Source: Biomphalaria glabrata
Taxonomy: Eukaryota > Mollusca > Gastropoda > Planorbidae
Assembly: GCF_947242115.1 (NCBI RefSeq)
Contig: NC_074711.1
Location: forward strand, 59,741,809-59,805,808
Direction of reading: 5' to 3'
DNA length: 64,000 bases
Every line of letters begins with the position of its first letter. Position 1 is the stretch's first letter. The notes under the pieces were generated by a model, which did no database searches, was not told the DNA's origin, and saw only the letters and a program-made list of their open reading frames with translations. Positions 11,601 through 24,400 of this stretch are shown one piece after another. The position numbers and the translations under genes are program-made.

Positions 11601-14600
11601 CATTTGCGGACCAGTGTGTGTTTGGGGGGGGGGTGTATCTTGGAGAAGGTTTTTCATTCTACCTTTAGGCGCTCAGTAAACACAACTCTTCTCAGGTCAG
11701 GTATTGAACCTTGAGCCCTCTTAATAGGTAGCCAAGCCAAGTTCAAGCGTACTTAGCCTCTCTACCACGCTTCCCATTATAGTTATTAAGACAAAGAGCT
11801 TATCATGTGATTTGCAATCCTATCGAGTTATTTGACAGCTTTTGATATGTAATTGGATGTATTCATTCCTTATCTGTTAAGAGTTTCTAAAGTTGAAAGC
11901 AAGACATTATAAAAAAAAAGACTTAAAATTGTTATTTTTAACATTTTTATTCCAGAATATTTGCAGAGCAGTTATTATCCCATCCATGTATAGTATTGAG
12001 AAGACAATGCCAGGTAAGACTTATTACTAAAAGTATTTCCTTAGTTTTAGAAGCAAAAGTGGTTACAATTTCTAAATACTTTTGCACTGTTCTTTCATTT
12101 GTTAAGGTTCACCATTCTGGCTATTGGTACCACCTTACTCCAATATCTCTACTGCAGACTGTCATCAATGTACAGAAGACACAGGTTAGTCCTCAGTTTT
12201 ACTTTAGTGTTATCTCTTATCCAGTGTACTGCTTTTTCCAGCTCTAATGTGTCATGTGTACATTTGTTTCCACTGCTGAAGTACATCGAGAATAATCTGA
12301 GTTGCTTACATAACCTTCTAGTCTGCACAGCTGAGCAGAGATAATCTACTGGTCAGTGGGCTGTAATTCATGATTATTTAATTATTGCAATTAATCAATT
12401 AAGAACTTAACCAGGCAGTTCATTAAATAGAAAGTACATTTGTGTTAAGATTTGCAACAGTGATTTACAACTATACAAGGCTTTCAAAAAGTGAATTCCA
12501 GTCTTTGACAACTATATCTATTTATAGAAGTTAGAAGAGAATATATTTGAAATTAAAATAGAAATACACAAAAAGTTATATTTTTAACATTAATAAAGTC
12601 ATAGTACAATTTTCAATCATAGGGTGGCCTGGTATTGTGGAAAGGTCTTGGAGGAATGTACATAGTTCGTGGCATAAGTATGGTATCAGAGACAGTCATT
12701 AGCGAAGTCACATCCTTACCCAGGTGTGTATGATAAACATTTAAGTGGGTTTAAGTTTATATATATATATATATATATTTTTTGGTCAGATTATCAATGA
12801 AATTTTCCCATATAATAGTTTTGTTTTTCTTTGCATGTAATACTAGTATCTAAATATATATCTTTGGTCTATTGCTTGCTTTATAATTGTTTCTTGTTAA
12901 AAAATGTATATTCCTCTTACATTGTTAGCATATATTTTAGTTGTTTTTTTTTTTTCTTTTCTTGTTAAGATGAAAGGGAAAAGAATGAAGAAATATATTT
13001 TGTGACAATTAACTTTTGTTATTTTCAAAATTTTAATGGACTCATATTTTATGACGAATTTTTTTGTTTTTGTTTTTTATTAGTATAATTAAAATCAACT
13101 ACTAGGATTTAAATATTTTCAGAGAAGCCTTGCGACATAGTTCACTGAAAAAGTTGGGTGGCCATATTTTACTAAAGGGGTAAGTTCTGACATACCCAAT
13201 ATTTTAGAAGTTGAATTAAGTTGTTGCTAGTTAATTTCAAACACTTAAATAACAAATAAGATAAAAGTTAATTAAACTACAATGATTATTTTAAGATGTG
13301 TTTTAATTAATAATTGTTTTTTTTACTGCTTGTACACAGACTCGTATTTGCTGTAATGACACCATTCTATGCTGCTAGTCTGGTTGAAACTATTCAGGTA
13401 AGGGTCAGACCAGCATAAGAAAATATGATTTTCAGTTGTTTTTTTTAATTGTATGTAAGTTATGTCAACTTAAAGAAGTTTTTAAGGATATTTGTTGCAA
13501 GATATTTTAAATTTCACAGCTGATACTTGTGTATCCTAGTGTGCTAGTCATTTATATGTTATTCACAACCTTTTGTAAGCTTCCATGCACTAAGGCTCCG
13601 TACTTTGATTAATCCCTTATAGCACAGTCCAGGTATCTGGGAGTGTTCTATAGGGTTTGCCTGTCTCTGTACTGGGCAAGACCCCCGCATGCACCAGTTC
13701 TGTTCCAAGACTAAATGTATTTTTGAATGTGTTTCTGAGAACACTGCATTCGTTGAGGATGTGTTCTACTGTCTCGTCTTCTGTGTGACAGTGTCGACAT
13801 CTGTCCTATGGGACAGTTTCCCGCGCGAAACCGTGCCAAATTTGACTGATCCTTTCCATTCATCCTTCCTGTTCGGGCATTTGAGAACCTTCCTTTCAGT
13901 CCCATGCTACAATGGTCCCAGCTATTCACAACCCAACAGCAGTGTACCACCAGCAGTTATGCTAGGCACATTAGAATAAAGAAACAACATTTTTTTTAAT
14001 ATTTAGATCCTGCATATATTATTCACTTATTTATTTTACTTGATTTGCTTATTTGTTTATATTTACAACTCATTATAAGCTACATTTTACTCTGTCTTAA
14101 AATCGTTCCTTTCAGAGTGATATAGCCAGTGAGCGTCCTGGTGTGTTTGATATACTGTTAGAAGCAGCATCTAGGGTTCATACCTGGGGAGCACCACCAA
14201 CATCTCGACAGATTGCTCTGTGGCACCTGGCACTGCCTACAGTTATCTTCAGATTGTCTCATTATATAGTCAACTCTATAGCTCAGTTCACTGTGACCTC
14301 TGCAATGCATCTGGAACAGCAGGAAATAAGGGTAATAAAAGGAAGGGCTTAATTTTGTTAAACAACGAAAGAGGGTGATCTTTTTCTTGACTTCAGAAAT
14401 GTTGGTTGAAAAGACATACATCAATTTTACTTTAATTCCCAACATCACATTTAAAAGATTTGACATTCTGACCTGGTGGTCTATCCCTCACATTCTTCCT
14501 TTAATTTATGTAACTTAGATGCAGTTCATTTAGATGTAGTTTTTAGTGTTAGATAGCTAGTTTAGTTAGTTGGGTTGCGCACTTTATTAGACCGACAGTG

Positions 14601-16993
14601 AACATACATTTTATAGTGACTTTGCTAGACTTTCTGTTAGAGATTAGAATAGACTTCAGAAATCAGTTACTGCTAGTCTCTTGAGGGGTGAACATCGCTG
14701 TTAGTGACGGACTAGACTGTGGCCCATTAAACAATGTTTGAAGTTCACCTTGAGTCAACTTGGTCATTTGAGTCTTTGTTCCAGTTGGTACTTGTTTATT
14801 CTTGTGACAGATTAGCTTGCTCCAAGAGCTGGGGATTGTAATACATCACGCAGGGTACTCATGCACGTAGTATACTTAAATAACGTTAGAAATACTTCAA
14901 GTACATCTGAGTTACACATGCATCCGTTACATTGGATAGTTCATAGTCACCATCACAGTAGTTTATACACGTTCTCCTATCTAAATGTACAAGCAACTGT
15001 TCTTTGCATGCAGTAAAGCACATATATTATAATCTGTAACATTATGTAAAGACAATAGCCATTATAATTTTACACACTTTAAAAAGTATTCAGCAACAGG
15101 TATAGAAAGTTTCCTTTAGTTTGTTGCCATCACTGTTTGTTTTGTTTTTTGTTAGTGGGCTATGGAAATAGTTTTAAAAAAAAAAAAGAATTACTTTTTC
15201 TGGAAGAAGTCATTTTTTAACATGAATTTCATATTTTTAACTATCATGTAATCTTCTTACGACTTAAACTCAAATCTTTATTTATACAATTTTCATGGAA
15301 ATTAATAGTTTAATGTTTATAATTATATTTATTACCTAATGTATGTAAAGTGTGTTATTTCACCTGATATGAAACATTTTTTACTGTGAAAACTTCTGAA
15401 ATAGCTGTTTCAGAATGCGGTGGAACTCAATTTCAATTCCTTGTCAATGAAATTTGATTATTGATTTTTTTTTTATTCTTGCGCAGGAACAACCAGGGGA
15501 AGTTGGCAGAGAACCTAGTGCTTATGAAACCTATTTCCCTGATTTGCTGGCCACATTTACTGGAGGATTGTTGGCAGATATGATAACTTATCCTTTGGAG
15601 ACAGTCCTGCACCGCCTCTATGTGCAGGTAAATGTTTTCATTGTACATATTTTGTGTGTTTTTTATAGCTTTTAAATAGCAAAACATTCATGCTTGTAGC
15701 ATGCTCAGAGTGCTTAAATCCAATTTCTTTAGTGTAAAAGTGGTGGAAGGGGGTATATGGGAGAAAGGTTTTCATGCTGCCTTTAGGCGCTTGGTAAACA
15801 CAACTCTGCTCGAGTCTGAAGTCAAACTCAAGCCCCCATCATAGGTAGCCAAGTTGTTTAAAACTGTTCATGTCTGACTTGATTGTTTTATTAAGTCAGC
15901 TATTGATTGACACATATTCCAGAATCACAACTTTCTAATAAGTTCAAATACATTTTTGATACTATTAAGTTAAAATGAATTGTACTCATGAGATCATCCA
16001 GTTATCTTTGTTCTAGTTGATGTTACATTGGCATTAAGTTCCACTGGCATTGTGTGTTATGAGCAAGAAACCCTAATTTTCTCTTCTCTTTTTTTTTTCT
16101 AGTGCAGATAATTCTTTGTTGCAGTATTAAAAAAATTTACTGCACATGCTCATGTCCTTTAATCTCTTGCTTTTTGCACACAAATCAAACTTCATTGTAT
16201 CTTGATGAATTTGTCAAGCCCAAACCAATCACAAGAGCAGAAAAACTTTTACATTTGCTTAGAACCAATTTTTTTGTTCATTTCGCATTTTTAATGTTTA
16301 ATCTTTTGATGTATAAATATCTGAAAGTTTTCTTTCTGATCCATGAGGCGGATGATAAAAAAACTCATCAGTTTATATGACTGACTGTTACAGGGGATGT
16401 GATGTGGCCAGCGCTATGACCAATTTCCTTTACTTTGCTAAATCTATGTCATGTACCAATGAAATTTTTGTGGACTTAAAGGTTTCATCAGAATCCTGAA
16501 GTTAAAAAACGTAGTTTTCACCAGGATTCAAACTTAATAGCCTATGGTTCAGAACTCAAGTACTTTACCAATTAACCATCACAATGTATTACGTATTATA
16601 GTTATTTTGCTTGTTTATATCTTTACTTTTAAAACTACTAGCTATATCCCTGTACAAAAGCCTTTTTACAAAATGATGATAATCTTAGAACCTTATTGAC
16701 ATTAAATTGCTGAAATTTTGTCTTTGAACCAGGGCACTAGGACTATAATTGATAACACTGATACTGGGCTAGATGTCATACCAATAAACACACGCTACGA
16801 AGGCTTTCTTGACTGCTTCACATCGATTGTCTCAGAGGAAGGGCTGCAAGGCTTATATCGTGGATTTGGAGCTTTAGTCATTCAGTATTCAATTCATGCT
16901 CTCATACTAAGATTAGCCAAGTTTGTTTTTGAGAAACTGTCCCTAGAGTTGAATAGACGAAAACCAAACCCTAGCAGACATTTACGCCCCTGA
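8637..16993 (+). CDS. SLC25A46: SLC25A46-type mitochondrial carrier-family protein (10 exons, 386 aa)
   Basis: Exons: 8637-8784, 11015-11057, 11956-12013, 12107-12184, 12623-12723, 13123-13179, 13340-13397, 14116-14331, 15487-15627, 16733-16993. All introns are GT-AG and phases close (1,2,0,0,2,2,0,0,0), giving 1161 nt with a TGA stop. Recognised by HPCIVLRRQCQ (residues about 73-83), the YHLTPIS block of exon 4, LWKGLGG in exon 5, PLETVLHRL (289-297) and GTRTIIDNTDTG at the start of exon 10. These match the order in vertebrate SLC25A46 (human 418 aa). The family is a divergent SLC25 group of the mitochondrial outer membrane, related to yeast Ugo1 and linked to mitochondrial fission/fusion, cristae organisation and lipid transfer; it is not a proven metabolite carrier. 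The start at 8637 (MGTRVMNEF) was chosen over an in-frame ATG five codons later; either is possible. The N-terminus is short and charged, as in the family. No breaks are seen, so the gene looks functional. Confidence 0.93.
8885..9229. mobile_element. hAT-type MITE in SLC25A46 intron 1
   Basis: The left end CAGTGTTTCCCAAACCT and the right end, reverse complemented, CAGTGATTCCCAAAGTGG form typical hAT inverted repeats. The flanks are TACCAGAT and TAGTAGAT (6 of 8 matching), an aged 8-bp target duplication. Length is 345 bp with no coding capacity. Confidence 0.8.
9230..10110. repeat. TCTAGATCTAGA-rich low-complexity tract
   Basis: SLC25A46 intron 1 is saturated with variants of TCTAGA, AGATCT and CTAGACTCTAG without a fixed period. 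The same style recurs inside the hAT-like element at 46460-47050. It looks like diffuse simple-sequence growth, not a gene. Confidence 0.7.
11515..11785 (+). repeat. repeat family C (GCGCTACTTTCATGCTTATAGC), intronic copy
   Basis: After a (TAA)n run comes TAGCGCTACTTTCATGC, a GCTCAGAGCGC motif, a G tract, CTTTAGGCGCTCAGTAAACAC and a tail with TAGGTAGCCAAGCCAAG. Related copies lie at 15675-15860, 53385-53600 and 63600-63770. It is SINE-sized. I cannot find a clear tRNA-type A and B box, so its class is uncertain. Confidence 0.75.
13560..13975 (-). mobile_element. LINE C-terminal fragment in SLC25A46 intron 7
   Basis: On the - strand, one frame gives CPIGQMCRHCHTEDETVEHI and then LNECSVLRNTF. 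This resembles the Cys/His tail region after reverse transcriptase in several LINE clades. The same region gives long shadow frames on both strands. It is a truncated dead copy. Confidence 0.65.
14509..14931. repeat. possible short solo-LTR-like fossil in SLC25A46 intron 8
   Basis: The block starts TGTAAC and ends GTTACA, as LTRs often do, and its composition differs from the AT-rich intron around it. The adjoining bases do not match, so no target duplication supports it. Low certainty. Confidence 0.25.
15675..15860 (+). repeat. repeat family C, truncated copy
   Basis: It shares CATGCTTGTAGCATGCTCAG and CTTTAGGCGCTTGGTAAACA with the copy at 11515. It lies in intron 9 of SLC25A46, right after exon 9. 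Confidence 0.7.
16385..16590 (-). repeat. tRNA-derived SINE, diverged, in SLC25A46 intron 9
   Basis: On the - strand a head with ATTGGTAAAGTACTTGAGTT and a B-box-like GTTTGAATCCTGGTGAAAAC matches the head of the SINE-A family seen at 38193. The tail is diverged. Confidence 0.55.
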
Positions 16994-19900
16994 AAAAAGT
17001 AAACTTAATGCTCTAATCAGAATCAGTCATTGTATGAAAAAGCTAATATTTAAGCAACCCATTATTACTAGTTGGGAAAAAAAGTCATTACTCTTTGGTT
17101 GCCTTAAATATGTATTACCTTCTCACTTCCTTGCGTCATTCATTCCTTGCAAGCAAAGAAGAAATATGATCTGTTCAAGGTTTAGTCACTTTTAAGGGAC
17201 TCCCAATGCAAGTCTATTTAGAAATATCCTTTATTTATTTCAGGAAGTCCTTATAGTTCTAGTTAAAAACAATTTAAATAGCAAGTGGCTGATACATTTA
17301 TCAGTTTGTAAACATTTACAGAATAAAAATATGTATGTCAAACAATCTTATTTTTCCTGTTTTTTTCAAGACTTGTTGGTTACATTTTTGATATAATTCT
17401 TGAAATAGTTAAACACCAAGTTAAGAATGAAAAGTTGTTAGAAGTTCATTGTTCTTGTGACATTTTGTTTGGTTCTTGTTTCTATAGATCTAGACATTGA
17501 GCAACAAAACTCGGCTGACTGTTTACTTTTGAGCCGCTACAGAATTTTACAGAATAAGCGTTGTTCTTGGATTTTGTTGTGTTTTTTGTTTAAAAATCCT
17601 AGAATTGAACTTGACACATTTTGACAGCATATTCTTACAGGAGGAAAACAATTTAGCCTGTGGTGTAAGTCCTTGGTGGTGCCATTGTCTCATGATCATT
17701 TCATTCCAGAAGTTGTTGAATGTAAGAGTAAATATGTTTGGGTTGGGCCAGTTTTTGGCTTTGGAATTTTATTATTATTTTTTTTAAAGCCTGTGTTAAT
17801 GAAGCCAATAGATGTGTCTGTTTTACTTAGCACTGTGTAGTAGATGGGAAACTAATCACTTTCTGGATTAGTCATCAACATTCAGCTTTTAGCATTCATT
17901 TGTATATGTATGTAATAGTTTTAAAAACTAGAACTCTAGTTTTAACAGAGAACTTTGTAGCAGATTGGAAACTAATTACTTTCTCTCTGGATTAGTTATC
18001 AACATTTAGCTTTTAGCATTGATTGGTATATGTATGTGATAGTTTTACAAATGATGTCATGATATTATGGACATACTGTAGTTGTGTGGGTGGTTTGGGA
18101 TGTAGTACTGCAGTTTGCATTCTAGGAGCCTTTAGTTTGATCAGGCTCATATCATGATGAAATAGTCACTAATATTGGGCTCAATGTTAGATCATGGATT
18201 GGGTTGCTTCATCCAATTAATTAGCAGTGTAAGGGTCTCTAATTAATGTGTGCAACTAGATTAACACCAGGACATGGTTTGACAAGGAATTAATAATGTC
18301 TTGTGAAGTAACGTCTGTAATTTATTAGATAAGAAGATATGAGATCTATTTATTTCTGATCATGTAGAGACCTATTTTCTTGTGTCTACCAACCAATTCT
18401 TAATAATTCTTGAATTTTAATATAGAAGACCATGAGGTCAAACGTATTAATGATTTATTTCCCTTGTATGTTATATAGTCATTGCTGTTGATATTTTTGT
18501 GCATGTTTCATCTTTCATTAGATATTTATTTGGTCTTTTTCCTTTTTAATTAACCCTGTAATTTATGTGCAATCATTTTCAATGTTGATTGGTTCTCATT
18601 GTTGCTCGTTAGGTATTTTTAAATAAATATTTTCAGAGCTTTCACTGTATATTATTTAAGTCTGGTATGTAACACTGGAATCATACTGTACAATTGTAAT
18701 AAATACCAAATGAAATGTTTCACGTCTTGTTTAATTAATCTTATCAGATGAAAGTATGTTTTCAATATAGCAGAGAAGTGATGAGTACACTTCTTCAGTG
18801 TCATAGTTTCATACATAAAATGATTTTGAACACACTTGACACTTGCTGATATGTAATAGATGAGTAGCCATGTCTAAATAGATTCCTAAATACTTCTTGT
18901 GTGTTTATTAACAAGGAAGAATCTTTTTTTTTTTTTTTTTTTTGACTTGTCCAGTTACTTTGGCTGATGATTCTGCAACAATTTTATTTATGCAAAATCA
19001 GAAGTGGTTGAGAGTACATGTACCTAGATAAAGTTTCTAATCAGGCTCTCAAATATTGCTTGATCTAAATAAAGCTTTACTTTCAGTTCAAAAATAAATT
19101 ACGAGTGCAGTATTTCACTTGGCCATCTAATCAAATGGACAAGATAAAACAATCCAATGCAATCAATTTTTTGACCTTTTCAAACAGGAGCTTTCATTAT
19201 GGAGAACAGACTTCGGAAGTATTGCTAAGTTATGTTTTTTATAAAAAAAAATTTTCAAGTTTTAGACCATAAGATTCAAATTTTACACTCTAGCATTAAT
19301 TTTTTTAGTTAGCAGCTTTTATCTTTGAATACAGCGCCATTGAAACTGATTTTATGTGTATAGTTTAAAATAACTCCCAGTCTTCCTCTAATCCATTTCT
19401 AAATTGTATGTTTAGGTCCCACTACATTATTTTCTCATTTTTATTTCATATTGCTTTCCTTTTCAGTTATACAATATTGGACATCAATCTGATCATAACA
19501 ATTAAAATATACACACAGCATATTACTGGAATTTAAGTATGAAATGTTCACTGTGTGAATTATATTGTTAATGTCAGGAAAATAGTTTACCACAACCATT
19601 AGACACAAAGCCTTGGTCTCTCATGAAACAATTTCATTTCTCTTTCTAATTGTAAACATAATTACACAACTATGACATTTAACGAAAATTCAGTGCAAAA
19701 ATAGTTTTCTAAATATAAAATTTTTAATAAATTACACTAGAAAAAAAAAATCAATAACCATATTTTTAAAAGCATGTTGCATATATAAGTTAAGTTAGAT
19801 TATACATTCAAATACTTTATACAGTTTTATACAAATATGTGTACATCTATAGTGGTCACAGAGACATGCACAAGCTGAGTGAAGTGACTTTGAGCTGATA
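16994..19900 (+). other. 3' UTR and 3' flank of SLC25A46
   Basis: No further coding sequence is supported. Candidate poly(A) signals are AATAAA at about 17322 and AATAAATA at about 18697. Which one is used cannot be told from sequence alone. An inexact local repeat with TAGCAGATTGGAAACTAATTA-type sequence occurs at 17840-18050, and a poly-T run at 18926-18943. Confidence 0.5.
17835..18045. repeat. two-copy direct repeat, about 115 bp
   Basis: The block with AGATGGGAAACTAATCACTT and TTTAGCATTCATTTGTATAT recurs immediately as AGATTGGAAACTAATTACTT and TTTAGCATTGATTGGTATAT. It is an aged tandem duplication in the presumed 3' UTR of SLC25A46. Confidence 0.75.
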
Positions 19901-19924
19901 CAGAAACATCCATTCTTACACAAT

Positions 19925-20335
19925 GTCATCGCCCAACACACAGCCTCTTCATTCATCAAACAACACACAGCCTCTTCATTCATCAAACAACACACAGCCT
20001 CCTTTTTCAACACATAACACTGCCTCCTTATTCATCGCCCAACACACAGCCTCGTCATTCATCAAACAACACACAGCCTCGTCATTCATCAAACAACACA
20101 CAGCCTCCTTTTTCAACACATAACACTGCCTCCTTATTCATCGCCCAACACACAGCCTCTTCATTCATCAAACAACACACAGCCTCCTTTTTCAACACAT
20201 AACACTGCCTCCTTATTCATCGCCCAACACACAGCCTCTTCATTCATCAAACAACACACATCCTTCTTTTTCAACACATAACACTGCCTCCTTATTCATC
20301 ACACAACACACAGCCTCTTCATTTATCACATATTT
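19925..20335. repeat. minisatellite with ACACACAGCCTC core
   Basis: A core of about 27 bp (ACAACACACAGCCTCTTCAT then TCATCAA) alternates with a variant holding TTTTTCAACACATAACACTG. This builds a higher-order unit repeated about four times. The open frame on the + strand here is a by-product. Confidence 0.85.
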
Positions 20336-21412
20336 CTTACTTGAAGACAGTGGTTAAGGCTTAGAGAAACTGTATCTAGAAAAGTTTAATTTATTTTAAG
20401 TTGTTAGGGGGAGGGGAGGTTTAACAAAGCGTGAAAAAAAAAGTGCATAAGAATTACTTTGTTTAAATGTATTTTTGTCTTTAGAAATAAACTTTGCATC
20501 CATGATTTTGATATGCTGGAATGTGAGCTAGACTGTGACTATTATAAATGGAGGCTAATCTATAAATAACAAGCTTATGGTGTATCCGGTGTGCTGAAGG
20601 AAGTGCTGCTAAGATACACTTTTTTCAAGTTTCATTTTTCTTATCGATGAATTATCAAAATGTATGTTTGTAGCTTGTATTTATTTAGCAACAGGGAAGT
20701 TCAAGTTAGTGTTCTTGGCATTGTTTAGCTTAGTGTGAACATCTCCAAATTTAGATTTTTCAGTTGTAGACACATTGTTGCATTGATTGCAGTTTTTTTT
20801 TCTTAAATAGAAAAGGCCTATAATTGAATTGTGTCAAGTTTCTCAAAAAAATTGTTTTCTACTGATGGTGTCAAACACAAGTTTATAGTGAATGCTTTTA
20901 AATTTCAGTTAATAATTATTTTGCTTTAACAATGAATTCTGTCTAATTGAGTTAACAATGGATGTTGTCTAATTGAGTTAACAATCAGTGGTTCCTAATT
21001 AAAACAGATACTGATTGGACACATTGTCAGGACACCTACGTATTTTCTCCCCTGAACACTATGTACAGATAGGTGACAGATGAATACAATTATTGAATAC
21101 ATTCTAGATGAATCAAACAATAAATACATGACTATTATATTAAGTGAAGGCCCTATGTAAAATAATGCTGGCTGAGTTACTATGAAACTTGATAACGTGG
21201 TCGAGTAGAGAAATGTTCTCACGGACAACTTGTAGAAGAAGGATGTACGAGCTCCATGTGTGTAGACCGTACTTACTGTTCAGTTTCATTCCCATGCCTT
21301 GGCGAAGAGAAACTTTGAAGTAGAGTGAAATTACTCGATCGAATTTGAACAAGTTCATTGTTCACATCAAATGATTGAGCTGTTGTCAAGGATTAGATCT
21401 AGTTGAAATCAG
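20336..21412. other. intergenic stretch; 3' flank of gene A
   Basis: No gene supported. Three short copies of a TTAACAATGAATTCTGTCTA-like 26-bp unit occur at about 20925-20990. On the - strand an AATAAA signal can be read near complement 20679-20684 and could serve gene A. Confidence 0.45.
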
Positions 21413-24400
21413 CTAGTTCGGTTCAACGTAAAGTTCATCACCTGTCGAAGCAGTGGTTGTTTCAGCGCTGGTTGCCATGCTTGAACTTTGAACTGTAGAA
21501 GATAACGTAGTCGGCTCTGAAGTTGTGTCTGGTGTCGCAGACGTTGTAAGCTCTGCTTCGGTTGCACTTTTTGTGTCATCAACAGATTCGGTTGTTTGCA
21601 GCGAAGTTGTGTCAGATGTTACAACTTCTGCCGTTCTCGTCATTGTGGTGTCCTCGAGAAAGGTTGATGTTTCTGAAGTTGTTGTTTCGGATGTTGAAAA
21701 TGTTGTATCTTTTGTAGTAGTCGCACTTGTGGTGTCCTCAAGAAATGTGGATGTTTCCAATGATGTTGTGTCAGATGTAGCAAAACTTGTATCGTCTGCT
21801 AAAGTCGCATTTGTGATCTCTTCAACAAAAGTGGATGTTTCCAACGATGTTTCATCCGATGTTTCAAACGTTGTAACATCTCTTGTCGTTTCAACAGCAT
21901 TATCTTCAACAGTTGTGAGCGTTTCAATAGAAGTTGTAGAGACAGTGTCTTCTAGCAAGGTCGTAGACGCGTCTTCCACAAGTGTGGGTGTTGTTTCCTC
22001 TAGGTTTTTCTCACTTGTCCTTGATTCTAGAAATTCTGATGTTCTCAAAGATGTTGTAGTATCAGGTGTATACTTTTCTTCAGTTGTCGTCAATCTTGTT
22101 GTTGGTGTCATAAATTTTGTCGTCTGAAATGACGATGTCATTTTTGCTGTAGACATTGTTGACTTTCTGGTGTTAGCTTCCTCATTCTTTTCGCCACTAT
22201 TGATCCCGCAAACTATTTCCAGAACATCTAATTTGGCATCCTTTAAATGAGTATAGCTGCTTACTTTGATCACATGCTTATTAACAGGAGCAGTCGCCAA
22301 CTCTTCAAGTAAGGTCTGATTAATTTCACCTACGGCTACCAAATATATTTTCACTCCCGTGGATTTTAGGAGTTTGACCTCGGCGGCGATCTCTTCCCAA
22401 TTTTTCTTCTTTCGACTGACTACCAACACTGCTATCTTTCGGCTGTCTCTTGGAACTTGTTGAAACTCAGAAACTCTTAACTTCGTCAGCAGGCTAGAAA
22501 ATCCGACCTGGTTTCCATTTTTCATATCGTTGAGAGCTTCCTGGAACCTCGTGATCTCTACGAGAGATACTGCGTCTCGGACACACGGTTGAGTAAGTGT
22601 CCCGATTTTGATATTTGGGGAGATTCGGCTGGCTTCCTCTGAGAAACGCAACACAAGATCGTCTAAGATCAACTTAGAGGAGGAGATCGTGTTTGGATAT
22701 TCGTAGGCGAATATAATGTTACTGGAGACATTGAGACACTCTGAAAAGGAAAAAAAAAATGGACATTGAAACTCAGACATTCTTATGTAATGTTAAATCA
22801 ATCTAGAAGCTATTACTTTATAATTACTTGTGTAAATTAGGCTATATATTACTTTAAAGCTTAGGATAGTAATGTGATACTTTGTTAATTTTTGGTAAAG
22901 GCAAAAGTCAATTGAATAGTCGTGCTAATGATGTTTAGAGGGCGTGAGTCACATTCAAAGCTTTACTCTTTTATGGTTGTTCTAGTCTTTACTGTTTGTT
23001 GTTGTTTTAAAGTAATATAATCATCTTACACTCTCGCAATAGGAAGATGGGTGACTGGAAGGGAAAAGTTGTGAAAAACCGGAAGCTCGGAAAGTCACGA
23101 AACTGGCAGCGAAGCTTATCGAGCTGCCCACTAAAAAACGCGTCATGGGTTCAATTCCTATTGACACACCGCCCCCCCTTTTTTTTTAAAAAAAAAGGAT
23201 CTGATCCAATCTGATCCAAACCGATTATATTCAAAGAGGTCAGACCCAGATCGATCAGATCAAAACCGTTTTTATTTTAACATAAAGTTGGAATCTATAA
23301 TAAGAAATATGTTCTATTTGTGACAAGCTTAAGAACATTCAGAACAGGAAGCATATTCTAATCTACAGTATTATTACTAGCAGCAATGTGGGTAGGGGTA
23401 GATGTGTTTGCGATCAGCTGGCTCGCACAGGTCAAAGTGCTCCTTAAATGGAAGGAGAGTGCTGTGAATTACTCGTGATATGATCATGGCATCAGGACTG
23501 GGCGTTTTCTGTTTCGATAAGGCCTTGATGAACCCGAAATAAAGTTAAGCTGAATGTCATCTGGATGTCAAGCTGAATGAGAATCTGGATGTCAAGCTAG
23601 ATGTCATGAGTGTATAAGAGTCATGCAATTTGATATTGTGGTATGCCAGTTTAAAAAGGATTAAAGTGTGGTTTATTTCTTGAAGGGAAATCATTTATAA
23701 AAATGGTGATTCAGACAACTTTAATTAACAATTCCTTTACAAAGTTTCTTTATACTGGATTATTATACATACAGTTTTTGAAATTATCTTTACATCAACA
23801 TACAGTCTTAGATGTAATCTTTATATTAACATTTAATTATTTTGTTTTACTCTAGCTATCTTGCAATTATTTTCACCTATTCTCTGTTCAAGGCTTATCT
23901 TCCTTTAGCTTAGCGCGTTTTTACTATAGGCTTACATTCCAAATAAAAACAAAATTAGTTAACTACGACTAATTGATGAAATGATTTTTCGATTGATTCA
24001 CGTTTTTTTTAATGGGAAATTGTGCAAAGTTTCAACTTAATCCGACAATGAAAAGTGATAGAAATGACGTGAACAAAATGTGTTCTAGACAGACCGAGTG
24101 ACATTGCTTTGTAAAAAAATCAAAAACATTTATATTATTTAGACTCGAGTTGGCATCAGTGATCAGTTAATATGGCGGTTGTTTTTTTTTTCGCTGTTTA
24201 TTTTGTCATATTTCAAGCTCTCTCTATCAAAGCTCATGAAAACTAACTCAATCAAGAAATAAATAAAATTAGATTGATTGGGTGAAAGCAACTCTAAAAA
24301 AAGGAAATGACGTCACTTGACTCGGCAATGCCCTAGCAGCAGACAAGATGGAGTCTATCTCAGCGTTCCCACCACACAGACATAAAGAGCTAAAGTAAAG

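Noticed and set aside
12099-12344. 81-codon frame overlapping SLC25A46 exon 4
   Set aside because: Out of frame with the spliced gene; it runs through the splice donor at 12184 into the intron.
16102-16380. 92-codon frame in SLC25A46 intron 9
   Set aside because: Exons 9 and 10 join in phase without it and it shows no carrier motif.
21525-22127. 200-codon + strand frame, Val/Ser-rich
   Set aside because: Antisense shadow of the Thr/Ser-rich tail of gene A, whose exon is anchored by splice sites and domains.
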